The notes under the pieces are model-generated. The model searched no databases. It worked only from the letters and a program-made list of their open reading frames with translations, and was not told the origin of the DNA. Shown here piece after piece: positions 30,172 through 39,816 of a DNA stretch of 64,000 nt. A program made the translations under genes and the position numbers. Every line of letters starts with the position of its first letter. Within the stretch, counting starts at the first letter, position 1. This DNA comes from Nitzschia sp. pyKryTriq1. Lineage: Eukaryota; Bacillariophyta; Bacillariophyceae; Bacillariales; Bacillariaceae. The stretch is from assembly GCA_956465555.1 (NCBI GenBank), contig OY101130.1, positions 434,001 through 498,000 on the forward strand. The letters run 5' to 3'.

Positions 30172-31102
30172 GGGACCTTCGGGAATTCGCTAAAAATGGC
30201 GAACTCGTTCGACCTCCGACCGTGTCCTTTCTCCCCGAACCGACGACTCATTGGAGCTTTTCCTGACGTGTTTCGGGTCTTTACGGAGAACGGGTCAGCC
30301 GCGGTCGAACGAGTTCAACTTATTGATAGAATGCGCGGTAAAAGAAGCGTTTTGGTATTGTATCAATTTTTCAACGTACCAGCGCATCGCTAAAAGTTCA
30401 ACAAAGTTTAAACGCGGTTAACCGCGGTCAACCGCGGTTAACCGCACGGTCAACCGCGGTTAACCGCGGTCAACCGCGGTCAACCGCGTTTGAACTTGCG
30501 CTCCACCCTTAGAACAAGTTTCACGCAGTATCATGTTAATCTCTCTCTTCGACACAATAAAAGCAACCGACAACAAAGCTCATGGCACATTATGTTTCAC
30601 TTCAAGTAGTACTAGTAGTACTAGCTCAGCTACTAGTAGTAGTGGCAGCTAGTACTGGAATTGTACTTAGTACTAGTAGTACTACTAGTAGTAGCTGCTA
30701 CTCTAGTAGTAGTGGCAGTTAGTACTGGTACTGTAGTAGCACTGGCAGTGGTGTTAGTAGCGCTACTACCGGTAGTACTTTATCGGCGGTCGTACTACTC
30801 GTACCTTGACGGTCATCGTCGTGCGCAAGTTCAACCGCGGTTAACCGCGCGGTTAACCGCGTTTAAACTTTGTTGAACTTTTAGCGATGCGCTGGTACGT
30901 TGAAAAATTGATACAATACCAAAACGCTTCTTTTACCGCGCATTCTATCAATAAGTTGAACTCGTTCGACCGCGGCTGACCCTTTCTCCGTAAAGACCCG
31001 AAACACGTCAGGAAAAGCTCCAATGAGTCGTCGGTTCGGGGAGAAAGGACACGGTCGGAGGTCGAACGAGTTCGCCATTTTTAGCGAATTCCCGAAGGTC
31101 CC
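30172..31102. mobile_element. 931-bp foldback element with about 250-bp inverted arms
   Basis: The left arm starts GGGACCTTCGGGAATTCGC at 30172. The right arm ends with its reverse complement at 31102. The arms match almost base for base for about 250 bp; one visible difference is GAGAACGGG versus GAGAAAGGG. Each arm then runs into tandem CGCGGTTAAC/CGCGGTCAAC palindromic units (30413-30490 and 30835-30870). The centre (30605-30790) is TAGTACTAG-type self-complementary DNA. A 68-codon frame is repeated on opposite strands only because of the inverted arms; no transposase is present. I could not see a clear target-site duplication (flanks CCACTCCA and AGACAGTC). This fits a non-autonomous foldback or MITE-type element. 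Confidence 0.8.
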
Positions 31103-32051
31103 AGACAGTCCAATTGATTGACTCAATGGACTCTTAGTAGTCTTTTCTACCCGAGGTCCCTTCCCTCTCTAGCGACTACGAGTAGTAGAAGAATTGGACC
31201 ATTGGCTCACCAAGAGACACTTTATGCAGTGTTCTTGATAAGCCTTATTCCAATTTTCAATAAGCCCCAGAACAATCCTGCTTGCACACAGGATAACTAG
31301 CTACAGTTCGTACTTCGTTCTACCACTACTGTGGTGCAGTAGGCCCTACAGGTACCTGGTACCACGTTGTTAAAAAGTAAGAGAAGGAAGTGCCACATTG
31401 TTTTGGGGGCCATCTGCGCCTTCTTCAAAGGAAGCAGAACATGCAGGGGTCATCATCGATCTGTTCTTTTCAAAGAAACTTCCACCGATGACCGCAACAG
31501 TACCTGGTACCGTACGAAGAAGTTCCGAAGAAGTGGAGTTAGCGGGAGGCTATGACCCATCCGGGCATTAGAATATTTTTGTTCTTCATCACGCACGAAC
31601 CTTAAGTAGACCCATCACGTGAATCAAGGTGCGCACATAAAGGTGGTTCGCAGCACCAGTACGTACGTACCGGTAGTCGGGTAGGGTCTACTAGTAGTAT
31701 GTGCCGGTACGGCAGGAACACAAGCTCAAAAGGAGCTTGACGTCGGATGTTCTTCTCCATATTTTTCGTTGGGCCTTTTTGACATTTAGGGTGTCCGGGG
31801 ATCCAAGAGAACTTTTTTGTTTCCCTTCTAAAACGTTGTTTTACTTTCTCGAGATTCCCGAGATCCCCGATGTCCCCGGCTGCCTTGACACATTCATCGT
31901 TTCGCCACACCCCAGCATAGATGACCAGATGGTGTCTTTTTATGGCCGCAAGCAGCAGCTTTTGTCGTCCGTCGAACGAAAAAAAGATCACAACTTCGAC
32001 AACTGGTCATTTCTGCAAATCAAGCATCTGCGAACAACTCCTATCGACACC
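31103..32051. other. Intergenic, 949 bp, upstream of the globin gene
   Basis: No gene supported. Contains GGTACCTGGTACC/CGTACGTACCGGTA palindromic runs (31349-31363, 31500-31515, 31660-31675). The stretch from about 31700 is an open plus-strand frame that ends inside the first globin intron and is probably 5' untranslated sequence. Confidence 0.4.
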
Positions 32052-34357
32052 ATGCCAAAAGTAAGTGTGTTATCAACGTTCAAAGTGAATGCCAAGCTTA
32101 GTTTCCTCTCACCATGTACTCTGGGAATCGTTATCTCGTCAACTGCAGCTTGAACTGTCCGTCGAAAAATCGAAGCTGGTCATAATTGACTGGGAAAAGG
32201 TCAAGGCGCTTGATGACTATGAAGGGACCAGCGGAAAGATCCTCTTTCAGCATCTCTTTGAAAAATGCCCTGAAGCTAAGCCACTTTTCGGGTTTTCGCT
32301 CTCGGCAAATCCTCGTTCTGAATACCTCCTCAAGAGTAAAAGATTTGCTCGCCATTCCAAGTTTCTCATCAAGATGGTCAACAAAACGGTTGACATGCTT
32401 GGTGCCGAGACGACCAGTGATGACGAGCATGGTCGCGGACAAAGACTCACTGACGTTTTGACCGAACTTGGACGAAAGCACGTCGCTTATGGCGTCAGGC
32501 CCGAGTACTTTCCCTTCATGACTGAAAGTTTGTTGGAAATGCTCAAAGAAACCATCGGAAATCCTGAGGAAGAAGCTTGGAAAGATGTCTTCAACTTTCT
32601 GATCGTTCAAATGACAGCTGGTTACACCCGTATCCTAAAGGGAACAGCTGCAGACAAGGACAAGGGCATCTGTATTGCTGCGTGGGACCGGCTTTCCCAG
32701 CTCCCCGAATACAAGGAAAAGGGCGGAGTCGTTCTCTTTCAACAGTGAGTCGTCGTCGAGGTGCAGTCACAATTCTGTTTGGGTATATTTGCTCTCTTTG
32801 ATCAAAACTCAACTTTTTCTCTGTCTTTTGCAGTCTTTTTACCATCTGCCCTGAAACCAAGCCCTTGTTTGGTTTCCCCATTGATATTGATCCTAATTCG
32901 AAGCACCTTCTCGAAAGTAAGCGATTCGCTCTTCACTCCACATTTTTGATGGAAATGTTGGAAAAGACGATTGGAATGCTGGGTCTAGAAGACAGAGTTT
33001 TGACGAAGGAGCTGATTGAATTGGGTCAAAGGCATGTTGCCTTCGGTGTCAAGGGAGAGTACTTTCCCTTCATGACCAAATCCCTCATTCACACGCTCAA
33101 GGAACTACTGGGGGATAACTTTTCGAAAGAAGACGAGTCGGCCTTTGACATTGTCATGGCCATGTTGATCGCTGACATGGTCCGTGGTCAACGTACCGTG
33201 GACAAGGATCTTGCGGGGTACAAGAAAGAAATCGTGACCAACAGTTGGGCGAAACTTAAGAAGATCCCTGACTACCAGAAAGAAGGAGGCATTCTCTTGT
33301 TTCAACAGTGAGTCTCGTCGTCTGTTTGTTTTTCTCTGCTGCAATTCCGTTCTCACCCTCGTCAATCTTGCCAATCAGTCTATTTGAGCTCTGCCCAGAA
33401 TCCAAACTCTTGTTTGGCTTTCCGGTAAATATCGACCCGAAATCGGATTCACTCTTGACCAATAAGCGTTTCCTCGGTCATGCATCGTTTTTGCTGGGCA
33501 TGATTGAAAAGACCGTTGATATCCTAGGAGAAGACGATGACCATCTTGAGAAAACCCTGATTGAGCTGGGCAGGAAGCATATGACTTATGGTGTCAAGCC
33601 AGCGTACTTCCCATTCATGACCCAAGCCATCATCAAGATGTTGCAGGAAAAGCTCGGCAGCGACTTTTCGGAAGAAGATCGAAAAGCCTGGAGAGATATC
33701 TTGGCTCTATTGATTGCTGATATTATCAAAGGAGAGAGGACGCTTGATATGGGACTTGCGTCTACCAACAAGAACATCACCAGCAAGAACTGGGAAACGC
33801 TTTCGGCGATTCCAGATTATGACGAAGTTGCCGGTCTCGCTGTATTTGAAAAGTACGTAGATATCGCGTGCGGCGTGATCTTTCGCTTCGCATCTGTTTT
33901 CCGGATCTAACCCTTGCTTTTACCCTTGCTTTATGACTCTTGTTTTGCTTTCATCAGGTTGTTTGAGATTTGCCCAGAATCCAAGCCACTTTTCGGATTC
34001 AAGCTGGACTTCGACAATAGGGAAATTCGTATGAGTAAGAGAGTCTTGGTCCATGCGACGTTCATCATTGAGATGGTCGAGAAGGCTTTGCAAATGCTTG
34101 GAAAGGACGATGCTGAGCTCGCTGAGTTTTTGGAAAATCTTGGTCGAAAGCACATCGCTTACAAGGTTACACCTCAGCACATGCCCTTTATGGCGGATTC
34201 CATCGTACATATGCTCAAAGAGACGATTGGAAAGGACGGCAAGTTCTCCAAGGAAGACGAACAAGCCTGGACGATGGTTCTTGCCGCGTTGGTTGCGAAC
34301 ATGTCCAAAGCTCAACGAGAAATGGAAATGATTGAGCTCTCGAAAACTTTGGAGTAA
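32052..34357 (+). CDS. Four-domain globin (tandem neuroglobin-like domains), five exons
   Basis: Exons 32052-32060, 32149-32744, 32834-33307, 33379-33852 and 33958-34357 give about 650 residues; introns are 88, 89, 71 and 105 bp, all GT-AG. Each domain has a Trp in helix A (IDWEKVK, AAWDRL, NSWAKL, KNWETL), a C-helix Pro with CD1 Phe (CPEAKPLFGF, CPETKPLFGF, CPESKLLFGF, CPESKPLFGF), a distal-region His (FARHSKF, FALHSTF, FLGHASF, VLVHATF) and the proximal F8 His (LGRKH, LGQRH, LGRKH, LGRKH). LGRKHxAxGV strongly recalls neuroglobin. All four haem pockets therefore look functional. No signal peptide, so it is probably cytosolic. The three inter-domain introns are phase 2, six residues before the C-helix Pro, the classical B12.2 site. 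Role could be O2 storage, NO dioxygenation or sensing; not decidable here. Confidence 0.88.
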
Positions 34358-35036
34358 GAAGGGGGGAATATTGATATCCAGAACATGTGGATCGTGGTTA
34401 CATCTTTTGAATAATAGTCAGCTACTGCATGTACCGGTAGCTCCATCCAGTTAATTATTTCATTTAAAAAAAACTAGGCAATGTAAAATAACATATCCTC
34501 AGTAACAACATCATTTTGTCGTATCACAGGAGACAACTCAACTCTAGTAGGGACTGTTGTTCTTTCACATTACGAAGATGATGCACTTTGTTCACCATGA
34601 ACTGAAGACTACTGCCGGAGCAGTCTTGAATAAGAGCTTTCTCTCTCTCTCTCTCTACTACTACTAACTAACTAACTAACTAAATCACTGATTTATCGTA
34701 TTAAGTGCTCTACAGTTGGCTGGAGCGTAACGACAGAGCCTCGGGGCTCTTTGAATTCGGGCTCGACGGATGGAGCGTATCCACCTCGTTTGCTTCGAAT
34801 CGAAGTACTACCAAAAACCTAGTGTCGAAAGGTATAGAGGAAGGGCATCTGGTGACCAAACTGCCTTCGCCCAACCAATTACTCAAGGCGATCACGATCG
34901 CCGAACTAAAAGATCTCGTCGGGGAAAGCGACGAAGTGCGTAACGTGTACGGATAGACGTCTGCCCGTCGTACTGAATCCAAGTAGTCATAAGGACATTT
35001 GACAGGGTCACCTTGGATCTTGACATCCAGCCATCA
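34358..35036. other. Intergenic, 679 bp, with a short orphan frame
   Basis: 34640-34683 is a simple CT/CTAA repeat. A plus-strand frame at 34705-34956 (83 codons, containing KGIEEGHLVTKLPSPNQLL) has a protein-like composition and may be a gene or transposon remnant. I recognise no family. Confidence 0.3.
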
Positions 35037-35079
35037 GGGACACCCGGCGAAAAGAAATTTTGTCAGCCGTTGAGAATTA

Positions 35080-35339
35080 CCCCTTAGGCGTCAAAAGCGA
35101 ATTGCGAATTTTGCTATGATCGCCAAAGCAATTAAATCCAAAAAGGGCAACAAATAAAAAATTGCTATTATCGCCAAAGCAATTAAATGCAAAAAGGGCA
35201 ATAAATAAAAAGTTGCCATTATTGCCAAAGCAATTAAATGCAAAAATAGCAATAAATAAAAAGTTGCCATTAGTGCCAAAGCAATTAAATGCAAAAATGG
35301 CAATTTTAGCAATTATTGCCCTTCCGAGCGGTTGAGGGG
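35080..35339 (+). repeat. 260-bp tandem-repeat element, copy A
   Basis: Starts CCCCTTA and ends TTGAGGGG. Inside are about four units of 55-58 bp built on GCCAAAGCAATTAAATGC, AAAAAGGGCAATAAAT and AAAAAGTTGCCATT. The subterminal AATTGCGAATTTTGC and GGCAATTTTAGCAATT are roughly inverted to each other. Same order and orientation as copy B at 38004-38262. No coding potential. MITE-like. Confidence 0.75.
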
Positions 35340-35392
35340 TGGTGTCACCACGTGCGTCATGGTCACACGTTTTCTTCTTTCAAAAATCAAAA

Positions 35393-37036
35393 ATGACACT
35401 GACTACCAGTCGTCGTCACCGCAGTCACCACCACCTGCTGGGTCTCCTTCTATTGGCATCCACTGTTTCTTCGTCGGATGCCTTTGTGGGTCCTTCCAAC
35501 ACTCGAGGAGTGGCTGTTCTTCCCAGTAAGAATAATAACAACAACAACAAGAAGAAATCAAACATCGTCGTCGTGGGTGGGCGGCCCATCCCGTCTGTCG
35601 CTCGCTTCCAACCAAACAACGCCATGTCCCGGCTCGACGATCAAGATCGACCGCGCCGACGAGACCGTTTTCAACGTGGCATGTAAGTTAGTGGCTGCTG
35701 CAATGACAATGATGAGAATGAGAAGTCACAGTCATATTGTCTTGTTGGATTGATTGATTGATCTCACTATAATTTTCGTTATCATTGTCATTTCTCTCAG
35801 TCTCTGCAAGGTCGGATTTTCGAGTCCCCGAAGAGCCTCCCAGCGCAAGGCATTGGAGCCTCTTCAAAATAAAAAAGAAGGACGACAACGAAGAAGAAAA
35901 AGAGGATTCTTCTAAATTTCCGTCGCTGTTACCTTACTTTTCCAAACCGGCGTGGGTCGAACCCTTGTCGCAAAAGGTGGAAGCCCTCTCGACACGCGTC
36001 GACGAAATTGTCACACAGCAGGTCTGGGAAAAAATCCCTTCCAATATCCGTCAGGCCCTGACCCAGATTTGGGAAACCGTCGTCGGATGGTTTCCCGCCT
36101 TGCGGTTGGCGGTCCTGAGTTTTGCGACGGGTGCCGTCTTGACCTTGGCAGCCATTTTAGTGCCCGTATATTCCAGCGTTGAGCGAGCCGGTGACACTCT
36201 TTGAAACCATTCTTGCGGATCTCGAAATGGGGTATGTGGATCCGGTGGATACCAACAAGTTGTTTGAAACTGGGATCAGCGCCATGTTGCGATCTTTGGA
36301 TCCTTATACCGAATTTGAAGCGCGAGAAGAAGCGCAGCAAATGAATGAGGGCATCATGGGAAAATATGGTGGCGTCGGATTGGTAATTGCAGGAGTCACA
36401 CCGAAAGATGTGGCGGCCATGAAGAGTATCGCACCGACGACGACGGCGAATCCATCGCCAGCAGATGCAAGTGTGGAAGGTAGCAAACTGTTGCCCAAGG
36501 ATGCCATTGAAGATAGTGCTCGACTACAGGATGGAGACGATGTATCCAGCAGCACTGTTTCCATGGATCCCGATGACGAAGAAGCGGCAATGAGTCTCCA
36601 AGCACGCAAGGAACAAATCAAAGCCTTTGAAAAAGCCAAGGCGAAAGGGATTCGCGTGGTCAATGCCTTTGAAGGATACGCCTTTGATTATGGTATGCGT
36701 GTTGGGGATCGATTGCGGGCCGTCAATGACTTGGAGGTCACTCCGGAAACTTCTGTCGAAGATGTGCGAAATGTATTGCGAGGAGAGCCTGGTAGTCTGG
36801 TCACCATTCATTTTGAAAGAGAAGGCGTGGAGGGTATCCAAGCTGTAACCATGCCTCGACGAGTCGTTCAGCTTCGAGATGTCAAATTGACTACCTTTCT
36901 GGGAAATCCTGCCGATGGTATTGGATACATTTCGCTTTCGGGTTTTGCTGCCAATGCGGGCGCTGAAGTCCGACAAGCGATTCTAGCTCTGGAACAAGCC
37001 GATGTTGTTGCGACTCGTCATTGGTTCGGATGCTAA
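35393..37036 (+). pseudogene. Truncated, frameshifted C-terminal processing peptidase (S41 family), plastid-type
   Basis: Exon 1 (35393-35681) encodes a diatom plastid presequence (LLGLLLLASTVSSSDAF, then VGP). An intron of about 110-130 bp follows (GTAAGT donor at 35682; acceptor ambiguous near 35800-35810). The second block (to about 36190) has a membrane segment LAVLSFATGAVLTLAAILV. The frame then shifts: the peptidase continues one frame over as SEPVTLFETILADLE, SLDPYTEFEAREEAQQ, GKYGGVGLVI, a PDZ domain with GDRLRAVNDLEV, and GIGYISLSGFAANAG. The sequence stops being peptidase-like after AILALEQA at about 37000, so the catalytic Ser/Lys half is absent. Normal family members act on photosystem II D1 precursor or other lumenal proteins. 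Truncation plus frame change make this a pseudogene. Confidence 0.75.
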
Positions 37037-37189
37037 AATCCGGTTGTTGTTTGTTGTTGTTTCTGACATCAGCGGTACTGGTACCGTATTACCTGGACTT
37101 GTAGCGTTGTTCGTCTCCCAGTCAAAGCGAAAATTCATCATTTCCAATACCACTTTTGCTACGGTCGTACGCCAGCATCTATCCCCGGC

Positions 37190-37773
37190 TGGAGCCTGAG
37201 TATCAAAATCTTCGCAAGTGCATCTTTGCAACCAAGGCCGACATGGACTTGTTCCGCAAGTTGGTAGTCAATTGTGTCATCGCGACAGATATCTTTGACA
37301 AGGACCTCGGTCAATTGCGCAAATCGCGATGGGAGAAGGCTTTTGCAATCGAGAATAGCAGCAGCCAGTCCGAATTTGATATCAATCGCAAGGCAACCAT
37401 TGTCATTGAGCATGTGATTCAAGCTTCAGATGTCGCTCACACAATGCAGCATTGGCATATCTACCAGCGATGGAACCAACGTCTTTTCAATGAAATGTGC
37501 CAAGCCTTTCAAGACGGAAGAACCGAGACCGACCCCTCCTTGGGCTGGTACAATGGCGAATTGTGGTTCTTTGATAACTACGTCATTCCGTTGTCCAAGA
37601 AATTGAAGGACTGCGGAGTTTTTGGGGTCTCGAGTGATGAATATCTTTCCTATGCTCTGGAAAATCGCAAGGAATGGGAACGAAAGGGGGAATCCATCGT
37701 CCAGGCGATGGTGGGGCAATATTTTGGCCATTCGCCAGAACTGCCCGTGTTGGAGCTTGACGGGGAGCCATAA
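37190..37773 (+). pseudogene. C-terminal half of a cyclic nucleotide phosphodiesterase
   Basis: Open frame starting at about YQNLRKCIFATKAD and running through NCVIATDIFDKDLGQLRKSR, then ASDVAHTMQHWHIYQRWN, GWYNGELWFFDNYVIPL and a normal C-terminus. It aligns by eye with the same half of the PDE in the cyclase-PDE relic at 13591-14682 (LATDVMDKELGQLRKKRW). It lacks the HNFxHA and HDxxHPG metal-binding motifs and any start, so it cannot be an active PDE. It begins about 190 bp after the peptidase sequence breaks off, joined head to tail on the same strand. Confidence 0.8.
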
Positions 37774-38003
37774 TTTGGCCTTGTTCTGAAGAAAAGTGAA
37801 ATCTCTGGTGGGGGTATGTTGATAGTAGATACTGTCATCGTTTGCATCAGTTCTCTGGTTTGCATCTCCCCTCTACTAGCTATACGGTAGTAGAGATGGT
37901 TTCACTGCGCGTAGTTTTTAGTACCGGTAGAGTAGTCTCTGCCTTCTCCTCTGTGCCTGCTCTACTTCTCACCTCCGCCTACGAATCCTAGAACGAGGTC
38001 TGA

Positions 38004-38262
38004 CCCCTTAGCGTGGAAAGCGAATTGCGAATTTTGCTATTATTGCCAAAGCAATTAAATGCAAAAAGGGCAATAAATAAAAAGTTGCCATTATTGCCAA
38101 AGCAATTAAATGCAAAAAGGGCAACAAATAAAAAGTTGCCATTATTGCCGAAGCAATTAATTGCAAAAATAGCAATAAATAAAAAGTTGTCATTATCGCC
38201 AAAGCAATTAAATGCAAAAATGGCAATTTTAGCAATTATTGCCCTTCCGGCTTCTTAAGGGG
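38004..38262 (+). repeat. 260-bp tandem-repeat element, copy B
   Basis: Starts CCCCTTA and ends TTAAGGGG, 259 bp, same unit order as copy A with scattered substitutions (for example GCCGAAGCAATTAATTGC in one unit). Short terminal inverted repeat CCCCTTA. It lies immediately inside the right GCCGGGTGTCCC end. Confidence 0.75.
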
Positions 38263-38434
38263 CCGTAAAATTTTGACTGCCAAAATTTCTCAATGCCGGG
38301 TGTCCCAGGGGCCGTTCTATCGAAGCGTCGGTCCGGGCAATTTGTCGGTCGATGTCGGTCCGACCTACAAGTCACCCGGATATAGGGCCTTGGGGACCAA
38401 CATCTCGACCGACAATTGTCGGTCCCGGAGTTGA

Positions 38435-38872
38435 CTTCCACGACTGCAACCTTGGCGGCTTCATGGCCAATGCGAACATGAACATGAACATGAACATGAA
38501 CATGAACATGAACATGAATCATCATCCAAATCATCCACACCCCTTCTTGCTCATGGCGGCGGCTTCAGCGGCAACATTCTATCCCCAACAACATCCATTG
38601 TACGCCGCCGCCGCAGCCGCAGCAGTGAAGACAAGGTTCGGAAGAAGTTGAGCGATGATTTGATGCGAGCGGCACGACGACCCCGAGAACGACGAACCAT
38701 TGAAATGGATCGGAAACGGGCTCTACGACGGCAAGAACAACAAAGCATTGATTTTGATTTTGTTCTTCCTCGTAACGGGCGCGCACCAATGAAATCGGTC
38801 GACGACAGACGGAAGATTCGCATGAGTCGTCCTGCTGCGATCTCGTTGTTCTGCGACACCACGCGCGTCTGA
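38435..38872 (+). pseudogene. Headless 145-codon open frame, possible 5'-truncated gene
   Basis: Open without ATG near its start. It reads through a (GAACAT)7 microsatellite (38474-38515, encoding Glu-His repeats) into a basic, charged, coding-looking stretch: VRRRRSRSSEDKVRKKLSDD, RPRERRTIEMDRKRAL, RQEQQSIDFDFVLP, ending DTTRV. It begins about 130 bp to the right of the inverted GCCGGGTGTCCC end, so the 5' part of a gene may have been removed there. No family recognised. It may also be a real short gene with an unseen upstream exon. 38307-38434 shows no clear feature. Confidence 0.3.
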
Positions 38873-39017
38873 ACGACGGGGAGGTTTGACACTGCTCTTG
38901 CCGGTATCGACAACGACAACGACCATATGCATGGCGTCCAGCCCAGCGTCGGGCAACTAAACGAACTCTAAATACTCCATAGGTATGCATCAACATTGAC
39001 AGCAAAGCAGCAGCATC

Positions 39018-39557
39018 ATGTCCGAAACTGAAACCGAAGGCTACATCAAGACAACGACTCACAACTTTGTGTCCCGCAAGGCGCAAGTTGACGGCGCCAA
39101 ACAAGTGGAAATCAAAGGCCGATCGATTCTTCAAGAGGGGGTCCACGTCCGGGGAGACTTGGCCATCGTCCGCCTTGGACGTTATTGTGAAATTGACTCG
39201 AATACCGTCTTGGAGCCTCCGGTTCATCCCCTCGACAAGTCGAAACGAATTCCGCTGGTGATTGGAAGTCATACGCGCGTCGGCCGGGATTGCAAAATTC
39301 AGGCAGCCGCCATTGGATCGATGGTGTGGATTGGGGATCAAGTCACGTTGGGACCAAGAGTGATTATCAAAGACAACTGTATCATCGAAGACAATGTCTC
39401 ACTAGGAGCTGACACCGTCGTCCCGCCCTTTTCAAGGATTTCCGCCAGTAACCCAATGCTTCCGTCTGAATTGCCGCCAAGCATGGCAGCTCATATGCAA
39501 GAAGTCTCTTTGGATCGATATCAAGAGTTCCAGCGGGAAGAACGGGAACGGCAGTAA
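39018..39557 (+). CDS. DCTN5: Dynactin subunit 5 (p25)
   Basis: Predicted 179-residue left-handed beta-helix protein of hexapeptide repeats. Typical p25 features are TTTHNFVSRKAQVDGAKQVE near the N-terminus, RGDLAIVRLGRYCEIDSN, a loop (PPVHPLDKSKRIPLVIGSHT) and IGDQVTLGPRVIIKDNCIIE. Length fits the family (about 180). p25 pairs with p27 in the pointed-end complex of dynactin, which links dynein to cargo such as endosomes. Single exon, ATG well supported. The tail is Arg/Glu-rich (QREERERQ). Presence is in keeping with a eukaryote that keeps cytoplasmic dynein. Confidence 0.92.
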   Translation: MSETETEGYIKTTTHNFVSRKAQVDGAKQVEIKGRSILQEGVHVRGDLAIVRLGRYCEIDSNTVLEPPVHPLDKSKRIPLVIGSHTRVGRDCKIQAAAIGSMVWIGDQVTLGPRVIIKDNCIIEDNVSLGADTVVPPFSRISASNPMLPSELPPSMAAHMQEVSLDRYQEFQREERERQ

Positions 39558-39816
39558 TTTAAGTGGAATGCTATAATATCAGAATGCTGGATTGAGGAGC
39601 GTGCTATTGTGGTATAGCTGGCGCTCTAGAGTGTCGAGAGCCAATGCTTTTCCATCTGGGAGTACTTGTCATTTCCGTGCCCGGAAACCTCTATCCAAAA
39701 AAAGCCCGACCACATTTCACCTTTTGTACAATGCCGCTCTCTAGAGCAATGAGTATCCGAAAGAAGATGGGAATTCATTATTATTCTTAATGTTGAACGA
39801 TGAATAACTTCTCTCT

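Larger units (their letters stand above)
35037..38306. mobile_element. Possible composite element bounded by inverted GGGACACCCGGC ends
   Basis: GGGACACCCGGC begins at 35037 and its reverse complement ends at 38306. Over the first 30 bp the two ends agree at about 25 positions, counted by eye (both continue with an AGAAATTTTG block and CAG). Inside lie two direct copies of a 260-bp repeat element next to the ends, a truncated peptidase pseudogene and half of a PDE. No target-site duplication is evident. It could be a gene-capturing transposon, or two remnants of one repeat family around a rearranged segment. Confidence 0.4.

Noticed and set aside
30124-30393. 89-codon frame, repeated at 30881-31126 on the other strand
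   Set aside because: Both frames are the same inverted arm of the foldback element; no start context or family.
31701-32153. 150-codon plus-strand frame upstream of the globin domains
   Set aside because: It runs through the first exon's ATG in frame but upstream of it looks random, and downstream it reads into the GTAAGT intron. Treated as untranslated sequence plus intron.
35080-35339. CRISPR-like spacing of repeats
   Set aside because: Units are contiguous with no unique spacers, and the genome is eukaryotic.
38565-39341. 258-codon minus-strand frame
   Set aside because: Overlaps dynactin p25 in antisense and the Arg-rich plus-strand frame; Cys/Arg-rich composition looks random.
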